A stretch of 34,403 bases of DNA from JAQYVZ01 sp035269105 (lineage in GTDB: Bacteria > Desulfobacterota > Desulfuromonadia > Desulfuromonadales > BM103). Location of the stretch: assembly GCA_035269105.1 (NCBI GenBank), contig DATFJP010000315.1:1-34403 (forward strand), given 5' to 3'. Shown piece after piece: positions 7,699 to 15,314 of this stretch. How positions within the stretch are numbered: position 1 is the stretch's first letter; each line of letters starts with the position of its first letter. Both the position numbers and the translations under genes were made by a program. The notes below the pieces were generated by a model. That model saw nothing but the letters and a program-made list of their open reading frames with translations, was not told where the DNA came from and did no database searches.

Positions 7699-7884
7699 AG
7701 TGTCCATCCGGAAACTCCGGACGGACACAGTGCAGTTTTCGAGCTGGAAACGAGGAGTTTTTCGTCATGGCAAGGAAATCAAGGGCTTGTGCGGAGGCGT
7801 ACATCGGTACGCCGCACAAGCAAGTCCGCAGATTGACGCCGCCAGGGCGGAAAAGAACCGTTTCCGGACGGAAACTAACTATGG
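7699..7884. repeat. dispersed structured repeat, copy 2 (best-preserved)
   Basis: This 186-bp copy has three clear hairpins. At the left, GTGTCCATCCGGA and TCCGGACGGACAC (7700-7728) form a 13-bp stem with one mismatch and an AAC loop. In the middle, GCTTGTGC and GGCGTAC (7785-7802) pair with GTACGCC and GCACAAGC (7807-7821), interrupted only by a GGA bulge. At the right, GTTTCCG and CGGAAAC nearly abut. It is in direct orientation to copy 1 on the other side of msrA. A truncated copy in the opposite orientation lies at 26127-26178. I infer a mobile or REP-like structured repeat. Confidence 0.8.
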
Positions 7885-8054
7885 TAGCCTCATTATGATG
7901 AGCATTTTGGAAGCTTTCACTGCAGCAGACCGAGACGGGAAGAACCCGGGAGGCCGCGTCTTGACAACGAATATCTGGTTTTATGAGCAGGTAATCGATT
8001 TCCCAGGCGGCAAAACTGTTTCTTGAGATTGACCCTTATTTTCGCGGAGACCCG

Positions 8055-9755
8055 ATGAAGTTCCTTACGAGCCAGTTGCTGTCTCTCCTGCTCCCGGCAC
8101 GCGCCCGTCCCAATATTCGGGCACTGCTCAGCTATGTTCTTCTGCTGGTGGCGACCGTGGCGCTCTTTGCGGTTCTGTTCCACGTGATCATGCACCACTT
8201 CGAGGGCCAGGAGCACTCCTGGCTCACGGGAGTTTACTGGACTCTCACGGTCATGACGACCCTCGGCTTCGGCGACATCACCTTCCACAGTGATGTGGGC
8301 CGCATGTTCAGTGTTGTGGTTCTCCTGACCGGCGTTGTGCTGCTTCTGATCGTGCTGCCATTCGTATTCATCCGCTTCTTCTACGCACCGTGGATGGAAT
8401 CCCGCATGCGGTTTCATGCCCCCCGGGAAGTTCCCCCGGGCACTCGGGGTCATGTCATCCTCTGCAGTCTGGACAGTCTGGCCACGGCGTTGATGGCGCG
8501 GCTGCGACTTCATAACATCCCTCACTTCGTGATCGAACCGGACCCCGTGAAGGCTGTGCAGCTGCACATCGACCGGGTGCCGGTGGTGACCGGGCGCGTG
8601 GAGGACCGGGCGACCTACGAAGCCTTGCAGGTGCAGCAGGCCCGGATGATCGTCGCCAATTGTACCGACACGATCAACACCAATATCACCCTGACCGTCC
8701 GTGACCTTTCACCCCAAGTGCCCATCGCCGCAGTGGCGGAACAGGAGCAGTCCATCGACCTGCTGGAGTTGACCGGCAGCAATCACGTTCTGCCCCTCAA
8801 ACTCCAACTGGGGGAGCACCTTGCCTATCGTGTCAACGCCGGACATGTCCAATGCCACGTGGTTGGACGGATGGGAGAGCTGCTGATTGCCGAGTTTCCG
8901 GTGCATAACACCCCCCTGGTCGATCGCCCCTTAAGAGAAGTGCAATTAAGAGAGTCTTTCGGCGTCAATGTGGTGGCGGTGTGGGAACGGGGGCGGCTGG
9001 TCCCGGTGACCCCCGACACCATCCTTGCCGACGGCAGTTTTCCGGTGGTGATGGGATCCGAGGAACAGATCACCAGTCTCAACACCTACCTGGTTATCTA
9101 CAACACCAACTTCAATCCGGTAATCGTGATCGGTGGCGGCAAGGTCGGCTGTGCCACCACCAGAACCCTCCGCAGCCATGGCGTGACCGTTCACATGATC
9201 GAGCGCGAAGAAACTCTGCGGGACTCTCTGGAGGGAGTCGCCGACAAATTGTTCATCGGCAACGCAGCTGACCGGGAACTGCTGATGGGAGCAGGGTTGG
9301 CTGATGCCCCCAGCGTGCTGCTCACCACCAATGATGACGCCATGAATATCTACCTGGCGGTGTATTACCGTCGTCTGAATCCAGAGCTCCGGGTCATCAG
9401 CCGCATCACTCACGAGCGTAACATCGAAGCGATCCATCGGGCCGGAGCTGACTTTGTGCTGAGCTACCCGTTTCTGGGCGCGGAGACCGTTATGTCGCTG
9501 TTGCAGCATCGAGAGTCCGTGATTCTGGGCGAGGGTTTCGACCTTTTTTATGTCCCGATGCCCGCGAGTCTGGCTGGGCTGCCCCTGGCCGACAGCCATA
9601 TCCGGGCGCGGACCGGCCTCAACGTGCTGGCTTTGCGTCAGTCCGATGACCAAGTCGTCCCTGTGACAGCCTCGACGGTTCTTGAATTGGATTGTGAGCT
9701 GGTGATGTTGGGGAACGAATCCCAGCGGCAGAAATTTACTGAGGTTTTCAAATGA
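8055..9755 (+). CDS. GsuK-like potassium channel with two RCK domains
   Basis: A 566-aa two-TM potassium channel subunit with a cytoplasmic gating ring. The first membrane helix spans about 24-46 and the second about 84-108. Between them the selectivity filter is TTLGFGD (68-74), with GFG instead of the common GYG. RCK1 (about 131-345) has a degenerate nucleotide motif (GHVILCSLDSLA). RCK2 (about 354-566) has an intact Rossmann motif VIVIGGGKVG (357-366) with acidic EREE further on, suggesting NAD- or nucleotide-type ligand binding. The architecture matches GsuK of Geobacter sulfurreducens, a multi-ligand gated channel; homology is from recalled architecture, not alignment. A CGGAGA site precedes the ATG. 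It is monocistronic and converges on the liv operon. Confidence 0.9.
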   Translation: MKFLTSQLLSLLLPARARPNIRALLSYVLLLVATVALFAVLFHVIMHHFEGQEHSWLTGVYWTLTVMTTLGFGDITFHSDVGRMFSVVVLLTGVVLLLIVLPFVFIRFFYAPWMESRMRFHAPREVPPGTRGHVILCSLDSLATALMARLRLHNIPHFVIEPDPVKAVQLHIDRVPVVTGRVEDRATYEALQVQQARMIVANCTDTINTNITLTVRDLSPQVPIAAVAEQEQSIDLLELTGSNHVLPLKLQLGEHLAYRVNAGHVQCHVVGRMGELLIAEFPVHNTPLVDRPLREVQLRESFGVNVVAVWERGRLVPVTPDTILADGSFPVVMGSEEQITSLNTYLVIYNTNFNPVIVIGGGKVGCATTRTLRSHGVTVHMIEREETLRDSLEGVADKLFIGNAADRELLMGAGLADAPSVLLTTNDDAMNIYLAVYYRRLNPELRVISRITHERNIEAIHRAGADFVLSYPFLGAETVMSLLQHRESVILGEGFDLFYVPMPASLAGLPLADSHIRARTGLNVLALRQSDDQVVPVTASTVLELDCELVMLGNESQRQKFTEVFK

Positions 9756-9798
9756 TGGTCAGGAAACCTGGATTGACAACCGTCCTTGCCCCGTCTCG

Positions 9799-10500
9799 TC
9801 AAACGCCCAGATAGCAAGCCTTCAACTCTTCGTTCTCGGCTATCTCGTTCGTCGCCCCGGACCAGACCACGGACCCCTTTTCCATCACATAGTGACGATC
9901 CGCCAGTTGCATCAGTGCATCGAGGTTTTTGTCGATCAACAGGATTGACTGACCGCGTTGTTTCAGGACGCCGAGCCCGTACCAGATCTCCTTGCGCAGC
10001 AATGGCGCCAGTCCTTCGGTCGCCTCGTCGAGAATCAGCAGTTTGGGCGTGGTCATCAGGGCACGGACCACCGCGAGCATCTGCTGCTCGCCTCCCGAGA
10101 GCTGATTGCCATAGTGTTTGAGACGCTCGCCCAGACGGGGGAAGATTCCCAGGACCTCTTCGAGCGTGTAGGGATCTTCTCTTCCGCCGCGGTGGGCAGC
10201 GCCGACCATGATGTTTTCCAGCACCGTGAGATTGGGGAAAATCTGCCGGCCTTCGGGGACCAGGCCGATGCCCTGGCGCGCCACCTGGTAGCTTGGTCGA
10301 TGCTGGATCTCGATGCCGTTGAAGATGATACGCCCCCGCCTCACCGGCGTCAGGCCCATGATCGACTTGATTGTGGTGCTCTTGCCCATGCCGTTGCGCC
10401 CCAGCAGAGTCACCACTTCTCCATTGTGCACTTCAAGACTGACGCCGAACAACGCCTGGCTGGTGCCGTAAAAGGTTTCGATCTGCTCGACCTTCAACAT
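9799..10500 (-). CDS. livF: branched-chain amino acid-type ABC transporter ATPase LivF
   Basis: A 233-aa ATPase of the HAAT (LivF) family. Walker A is GRNGMGKST, the signature is LSGGEQQ, and Walker B is LLILDEATEGLAP, all with LivF-typical context such as GIGLVPEGRQIFPNLTV. It pairs with LivG on the cytoplasmic face of the LivHM permease. Its ATG overlaps the livG stop (TAATG). It is the last gene of the five-gene minus-strand operon and ends 43 bp from the end of the convergent channel gene. ENL and EGL contacts are typical; nothing is missing. Confidence 0.95.
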   Translation of the reverse strand: MLKVEQIETFYGTSQALFGVSLEVHNGEVVTLLGRNGMGKSTTIKSIMGLTPVRRGRIIFNGIEIQHRPSYQVARQGIGLVPEGRQIFPNLTVLENIMVGAAHRGGREDPYTLEEVLGIFPRLGERLKHYGNQLSGGEQQMLAVVRALMTTPKLLILDEATEGLAPLLRKEIWYGLGVLKQRGQSILLIDKNLDALMQLADRHYVMEKGSVVWSGATNEIAENEELKACYLGV

Positions 10501-11252
10501 TACTCTGCCTCTTCGCCGAGGTAAGCCTGGCGCACCGCCGGGTGACTGCGAATCTCTTCGACACTCCCCGCGGCAACCACCTCACCGTAGACCAGGACCG
10601 TGATGCGATCGGCCAGGGAGAAGATGGCCTTCATGTCGTGCTCAACCAGCAGGATGGTCATCTGGTTTTTTAATTGGCGTATCAGCCTGGAGAGTTCGAC
10701 GGTGCCCCCGGGCCCCATGCCGGCCATCGGTTCGTCAAGCATGAGCAGCTGCGGCTTGCAGGCCAGGGCCATGCCGACCTCGAGTTGTTTTTTTTCCCCG
10801 TGGGAGAGGTTTCCCGCGAGGATCGCGGTACGCTCACTGAGTCCGACCCGTTCGAGTGCCGGACCCAGTTCTGCGCGCAGTTGCTGATCGTTCCGGCTCT
10901 GCTGCCAGAAACGGAAACTGTGGCCGTGATGGGCCTGAATTGCCAGGAGCAGATTCTCCTCGACACTCAAGTTGGGAAACACCGAGGTAATCTGGTAGGA
11001 GCGGGCCAGACCGAGATGGGCTCGCCGGTGCAAAGGCAAGTGGGTGATCTCCCGCCCGGACAGGAAAATGCGGCCGCTGTCGGGGGCCAGGTCGCCGGCA
11101 AGCAGATTGAGGAGAGTGGTCTTGCCGGCACCGTTGGGACCGATCAAAGCATGAATTTCCCCGCTGCGCACCTCAAGGGAGAGGTCGCGGCAGGCGCTGA
11201 CCGCGCCGAAATTCCTGCACAGGCCTTCGGTGCGCAACAAGGGTTCAGCCAT
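10500..11252 (-). CDS. livG: branched-chain amino acid-type ABC transporter ATPase LivG
   Basis: A 250-aa ATPase with Walker A GPNGAGKTT, signature LSHGEKKQLEVGMAL (the LivG-type variant of LSGGQ) and Walker B LLMLDEPMAGMGP, ending with the typical VRQAYLGEE tail. The frame runs upstream to 11300, but the ATG at 11252 is preferred: it has an AGAGAAG ribosome site and starts just before the conserved LLRTEGLCRNFG strand. It overlaps the livM stop by 8 bases, which indicates translational coupling in the liv operon. Confidence 0.95.
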   Translation of the reverse strand: MAEPLLRTEGLCRNFGAVSACRDLSLEVRSGEIHALIGPNGAGKTTLLNLLAGDLAPDSGRIFLSGREITHLPLHRRAHLGLARSYQITSVFPNLSVEENLLLAIQAHHGHSFRFWQQSRNDQQLRAELGPALERVGLSERTAILAGNLSHGEKKQLEVGMALACKPQLLMLDEPMAGMGPGGTVELSRLIRQLKNQMTILLVEHDMKAIFSLADRITVLVYGEVVAAGSVEEIRSHPAVRQAYLGEEAE

Positions 11253-12267
11253 GACGCTTCTCTTTGCCGACCAGAACACCGAAGAGCCCGTGGCGGGCAA
11301 ACAGAACCACCAGAATCAGCAGCGGACCGAAATAGACCATCCAGTGCTCGGTGTAGATTGAGAGCACTTCTTCGAGCAACAGGAAGGCCGCCGCGCCGAG
11401 GACCGGGCCGTAAAGAGTGCCGCTGCCGCCGAGCAGCACCATGACCAGGATAATGCCGGAGCGGGTCCAATGCATCAACCCCGGGCTGACATATTCGATC
11501 TGATTGGCGACCAGGGCGCCGGCAAGCCCCGCTGCGGCGCCGGCGAGCATGAAGCAGAGCAGCTTGTAGCGATAGGTCGGAAAACCGAGCGACTGCATGC
11601 GCTTTTCGCTCTCACGACAGCCGCGGATCACCATACCGAAGCGTGACTCCACCAAGCGCCCTGCCAGGAACAGGAAGCCAAACAGCAGGACCAGGCAGAC
11701 GTAATAAAACTGAACGTCGTCAGCCAAATCGACTCCCGGCAGAGTATTACGGGCAAACAGGGAGAGGCCATCATCGCCGCCGTAGCCTTCCAGGGAGACG
11801 AAAAAGTAGAAGAGCATCTGGGCAAAGGCCAGGGTAATCATTATGAAATACATGCCGCTGGTACGCAGGCTCAGAGAACCTATGATGCCAGCCAGCAGGG
11901 CGGCAATCAACATCGCCGCCGGCCAGGCGACCAGGGCGCTGTCGGACCCCGCCACGACCAGCGGCCAGGTCATAAGAGCGCTCTCATCGAAGTCGTGATG
12001 AGCCAAAATCCCGACGGCATAGGCGCCAATGCCGAAAAACGCCGCGTGCCCAAGGCTGACCATGCCGCCGTAGCCGAGAATCAGGTCGAGGCTCGCGGCG
12101 GCCAGGGCATAGATCAGGATGCGGGTAAAAAGCGAAACCAGGTAGGGCTCGCCGGCGAGCGATGCCAGCGGCGGCAACAGCATCAGCAGCAGGCCACTGC
12201 CGGCCAGACAAAAGGTTTTTCGGTCGAGGCAGACCCGGATCCGCCGCTTGCAAGCCGATTCAGACAT
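11245..12267 (-). CDS. livM: branched-chain amino acid-type ABC transporter permease LivM
   Basis: A 340-aa inner-membrane permease of the LivM family, with about eight to nine hydrophobic helices and hallmarks LDLILGYGGMVSLGHAAFFGIGAY and VIRGCRESEKRMQSLGF (the coupling-helix EAA-like loop), then the C-terminal GGSGTLYGPVLGA. It forms the heterodimeric channel with LivH. The ATGTCTGA sequence at its start is also the end of livH (8-base overlap), so the two permeases are translated as a unit. Confidence 0.94.
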   Translation of the reverse strand: MSESACKRRIRVCLDRKTFCLAGSGLLLMLLPPLASLAGEPYLVSLFTRILIYALAAASLDLILGYGGMVSLGHAAFFGIGAYAVGILAHHDFDESALMTWPLVVAGSDSALVAWPAAMLIAALLAGIIGSLSLRTSGMYFIMITLAFAQMLFYFFVSLEGYGGDDGLSLFARNTLPGVDLADDVQFYYVCLVLLFGFLFLAGRLVESRFGMVIRGCRESEKRMQSLGFPTYRYKLLCFMLAGAAAGLAGALVANQIEYVSPGLMHWTRSGIILVMVLLGGSGTLYGPVLGAAAFLLLEEVLSIYTEHWMVYFGPLLILVVLFARHGLFGVLVGKEKRHG

Positions 12268-13174
12268 GGGCTGGAAACAATCCCTTGGGGCGACAGATGA
12301 GAATGAGAGCCATCAAAATGTAGATTGACATCGAGGCCACCGAGGCGGCCACCCCGTCGGCATGCGCTGTCGGCAAAAACATTCGGAAGAGGTCGGGCAG
12401 AAACGCGCGGCCGAGGGTATCGACCATGCCGACCAGCAGGGCACCGATGAAGGCGCCGCGCACAGAGCCGATGCCGCCGATTACGATCACCACGAAGGTC
12501 AGGATCAGAATACTCTCCCCCATCCCCGCCTCGACGGCCAGGATCGGTCCGGCCATTACGCCGGCCAGCCCGGCCAATAAAGTCCCCAGGCCGAAGACCA
12601 GCGTGTAGAGCAGCCGGATGTTGATACCCAGCGCACCGGCCATCTCGCGATTACTCGCCCCGGCGCGGATCTGCATGCCGATGCGGGTCCGCGAGAACAT
12701 CAGGTAGAGGAACAGCGCCACCAGCAGGCCGACGCCGATCATGGCGATACGGTAGCTCGGATAGGGAATGCCGGGGATAAATTCGACAGTGCCGGAGAGC
12801 CAGGACGGTACGTCCATGAACAACGGCTGGCGGCCCCAGATGATTCGGGTCAGTTCGTTGAAAAACATGATCAGGCCGAAGGTGGCGAGCACCTGATCGA
12901 CGTGTTCCTTTTTATAGAGCCGCCGCAGCACGAGCACTTCGACCAGCATGCCGACCAGGGCTGCGGCTGGCAGCGCGGCCGCCAGGCCGAGCAGGAATGA
13001 ACCAGTGCGGGCGGTCACGGTCGCCGCGACATAAGCGCCGATCATGTAAAAGGAGCCGTGCGCAAGGTTGATCACCTGCATGATGCCGAAAACCAGAGTC
13101 AGTCCGGCCGACATCAGAAACAGGGTCACGCCGAGTTGGAGACCGTTGAGAAGCTGTTCTATAACCAGTAGCAT
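12260..13174 (-). CDS. livH: branched-chain amino acid-type ABC transporter permease LivH
   Basis: A 304-aa inner-membrane permease of the LivH family. Typical elements are QLLNGLQLGVTLFLMSAGLTLVFGIMQVINLAHGSFYMIGAY at the N-terminus (split here across helices 1-2), the coupling loop IRAGASNREMAGALGIN, and GGIGSVRGAFIGALLVG near the C-terminus. No strong ribosome site precedes the ATG at 13174. A large hairpin lies between it and the binding-protein gene upstream, so livHMGF may be expressed at a lower level than the binding protein. Confidence 0.94.
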   Translation of the reverse strand: MLLVIEQLLNGLQLGVTLFLMSAGLTLVFGIMQVINLAHGSFYMIGAYVAATVTARTGSFLLGLAAALPAAALVGMLVEVLVLRRLYKKEHVDQVLATFGLIMFFNELTRIIWGRQPLFMDVPSWLSGTVEFIPGIPYPSYRIAMIGVGLLVALFLYLMFSRTRIGMQIRAGASNREMAGALGINIRLLYTLVFGLGTLLAGLAGVMAGPILAVEAGMGESILILTFVVIVIGGIGSVRGAFIGALLVGMVDTLGRAFLPDLFRMFLPTAHADGVAASVASMSIYILMALILICRPKGLFPAHV

Positions 13175-13213
13175 GAAAATCGTGACCGCGGCCCGTTGCG
13201 AGGCAAACCGGAG

Positions 13214-13265
13214 CAGGCCCGCACCCCTCCGGCAAAGTGGTGGACCACGCGTCGAAGCGGGCCTG
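13214..13265. promoter_or_regulatory. intercistronic hairpin between binding-protein gene and livH
   Basis: A perfect 9-bp inverted repeat, CAGGCCCGC (13214-13222) and GCGGGCCTG (13257-13265), encloses 34 bases that contain a further GTGGT/ACCAC dyad. On the minus strand, the direction of transcription, no T-run follows, so it is unlikely to be a strong terminator there. On the plus strand seven Ts follow it. In liv operons such hairpins can stabilise the upstream binding-protein message or attenuate the permease genes. Confidence 0.6.
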
Positions 13266-13302
13266 TTTTTTTACCCTATCGCTCTCTCCCCCCGATAAAC
13301 AT

Positions 13303-14472
13303 CTACTTCATTTTGCAGGCGTCCACATAGGCATTGCCGTGATCGGTAAAGACCGCCTTGAGCGTCCGGTTGGTGTAGCCTCCCTTGCCGTCCTCGACCA
13401 CTTCGCGAATGTAAAGGTTCTGGACAGGATGCTGATTGGAAGTGAACGAGAACTGGCCGCGGACCGATTCAAAATCGGCCTGGCGGATCGCGGTCCGCAG
13501 CTGGTCAAATTTGCTCAAATCACCATCGACGCTTTTAAGGGCGCTGCCGATCAAACGTGCCGCCTCGTAGCCCTGGCTGGCATAGAGGGTCGGGGTCCGG
13601 CCGTAGGCTGCGCGGAAAGCAGCGACAAACTGTTGATTCGCCGGGTTGTCAAGGTCGTGGGACCATTGGGAACCGTTTTTAACGCCGAGAGCCGCGGCAC
13701 CGACCGCACCGAGCAAACGTTCATCGAAGGAGAACGCCGGGCCGAAGACCGGAATGGTCTGGTTGAGACCGGCCTGAGAATACTGCTTGAGAAAGTTGAT
13801 CCCCATGCCGCCGGGGAGGAAGAAAAAGACCGCATCCGGCTTGGCTGCTCGCAGTGTGGCAATCTCCGCCGCGTAGTCTGACTGGCCAAGCTTCGTGTAG
13901 ACCTCGCCGGAGATTTTGCCGGTGTAGTAACGCTTGAAGCCGGCGAGGTGGTCCTTGCCCGCCGGGTAGTTGGGCGCCAACAGGTAAACGTTGCTGAACC
14001 CCGCCTCATTGACGTACTTGCCGACGACCTCATCGAGGTTGTCGTTCTGGTAGGCGACATTGAAGTAATTTTCGCTGCAGCCTTTGCCGGCGAGTTCCGA
14101 AGGTCCGGCATTGGGACTGATGTAGATGACCTCGCCGCGCACCACCTTCGGCACCACGGCCAGGGCGACGTTGGAAAAAATGATGCCGGTCATGATCTTG
14201 ACGCCATCGCGCTTGAGGAAGCGGTCGGCAATCTGCTTGGCCTTGCCGGGGTCGCGGCCATCATCCTCCACCAGCAGTTCAATCGGCACTCCCCCGAGCT
14301 TGCCGTCTTCCTGAGCGATCGCCAGCTTGAAACCGTCGCGCACTTCCTCGCCAAGGTAACCGGCCTTGGTCGAAAGAGTGGTCACCATGCCGATCTTGAC
14401 CGGATCGGCGGCAAGCGCTGAATTCGGTAAAAACATCCCCAGTACAACCAACCACCAGCAAAACTTCTTCAT
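13303..14472 (-). CDS. amino acid/amide-type ABC transporter periplasmic binding protein (LivK-like)
   Basis: A 389-aa type I periplasmic binding protein. A signal peptide ends at SALA-A (about residue 22). The mature protein starts DPVKIGMVTTLS and contains EEVRDGFKLAIAQEDGKLGG, VEDDGRDPGKAKQIADRFL and ASQGYEAARLI, typical of the HAAT binding-protein family (Peripla_BP_6). It is the first gene of the liv operon, after an AGGAGG site. Family members bind leucine-type amino acids, amides, urea or aromatic acids; the GYLGEEVRDGF opening is like that of some aromatic-acid binders, but the ligand cannot be decided from sequence. Confidence 0.92.
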   Translation of the reverse strand: MKKFCWWLVVLGMFLPNSALAADPVKIGMVTTLSTKAGYLGEEVRDGFKLAIAQEDGKLGGVPIELLVEDDGRDPGKAKQIADRFLKRDGVKIMTGIIFSNVALAVVPKVVRGEVIYISPNAGPSELAGKGCSENYFNVAYQNDNLDEVVGKYVNEAGFSNVYLLAPNYPAGKDHLAGFKRYYTGKISGEVYTKLGQSDYAAEIATLRAAKPDAVFFFLPGGMGINFLKQYSQAGLNQTIPVFGPAFSFDERLLGAVGAAALGVKNGSQWSHDLDNPANQQFVAAFRAAYGRTPTLYASQGYEAARLIGSALKSVDGDLSKFDQLRTAIRQADFESVRGQFSFTSNQHPVQNLYIREVVEDGKGGYTNRTLKAVFTDHGNAYVDACKMK

Positions 14473-14631
14473 GTTGTCCTCCTATCATTATTGCCATGAC
14501 TCTGAGTATTAATTCGGTCACTTTCAGAACACAACCGGCTTGGCTTCAGATTTGCCAGCCGCGTGTCGGCCATTCTGGCACAAAACACCGCCTCAATACC
14601 AGACGACAGTTCTTTTCAGATATTTCCTGAT

Positions 14632-15312
14632 TCAGACAGGGAAATATTTCCTTTCCGGCCGGCCCACTGCCCCGTAAATCAGTTCGGCAGTCAGTTGTCC
14701 CCTTGCGGTCAGAAATTCCAGGTAGCGCCGTGCGGTCGTCCGACTGATTCCCGTCCTCAGGCTGATCTCTTCGGCACTCAGGCCGTCCGGATGGGGCTGG
14801 TCAAAAACCGCGACTACGGTTTTTAACGTCAGGGGATCAATCCCCTTGGGCAACACTGGTTCTCCCGGTTTACTGTCCTGATACGGGTGCAGCAGCCGGT
14901 CGATTTCCCGCTGGTCAAGGCCAACCTTTCCTGCAACTTGCTTCCGGTGCTGCTGAAACCGTTGCAAAGCCTCCCGGAAGCGTGGAAACATCACCGGCTT
15001 CAGAATATAGTCGAAAATGCCGCCCCGCATGGCGTCCTGGAGTGTTTCCAGTTCCCTGGCCGCGGTGATCATGATGACGTCGGTTGCCTGACGTCTGGCC
15101 CGAATTCTCCAGAGGATGTCGGTGCCGAGTCCCTCGGGGAAATAAAAATCGAGCAGAATGAGATCAGGCGTCAGCAACTCGCTCATCTTCGCGGCATCCT
15201 CAAGACTGTCGGCGAGGCCGACCACGCCGAAGCCGTCGATTTTCTCCGTAAAATGCCGATGGATTTCTGCAATGTTCGGGTCGTCATCGACGATCAAGAC
15301 CTTGAAATCCAT
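14632..15312 (-). CDS. CitB/DcuR-type response regulator
   Basis: A 226-aa regulator. The receiver domain (about 3-122) has acidic residues DDD at 9-11, phosphoacceptor Asp55 in LILLDFYFP, and Lys105 in YILKPV. The C-terminal HTH (about 175-215) reads LSAEEISLRTGISRTTARRYLEFL, as in CitB, DcuR and DctR-type regulators of carboxylate metabolism. The ATG at 15312 starts 2 bases after the kinase stop and follows a G-rich AGGGGGG site; an in-frame TTG at 15318 is an alternative start. It forms an operon with the kinase and is divergent from tctCBA, its probable target. Confidence 0.93.
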   Translation of the reverse strand: MDFKVLIVDDDPNIAEIHRHFTEKIDGFGVVGLADSLEDAAKMSELLTPDLILLDFYFPEGLGTDILWRIRARRQATDVIMITAARELETLQDAMRGGIFDYILKPVMFPRFREALQRFQQHRKQVAGKVGLDQREIDRLLHPYQDSKPGEPVLPKGIDPLTLKTVVAVFDQPHPDGLSAEEISLRTGISRTTARRYLEFLTARGQLTAELIYGAVGRPERKYFPV

Positions 15313-15314
15313 GC

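Noticed and set aside
7963..7990. TTGACA followed by TATGAG as a promoter for the potassium channel gene
   Set aside because: Spacing is only about 15 bp and the -10 match is poor.
14620..14647. ATATTTCC/GGAAATAT inverted repeat over the stop codon of the response regulator gene as a terminator
   Set aside because: The stem is AT-rich, overlaps the coding end and has no T-run on the minus strand.
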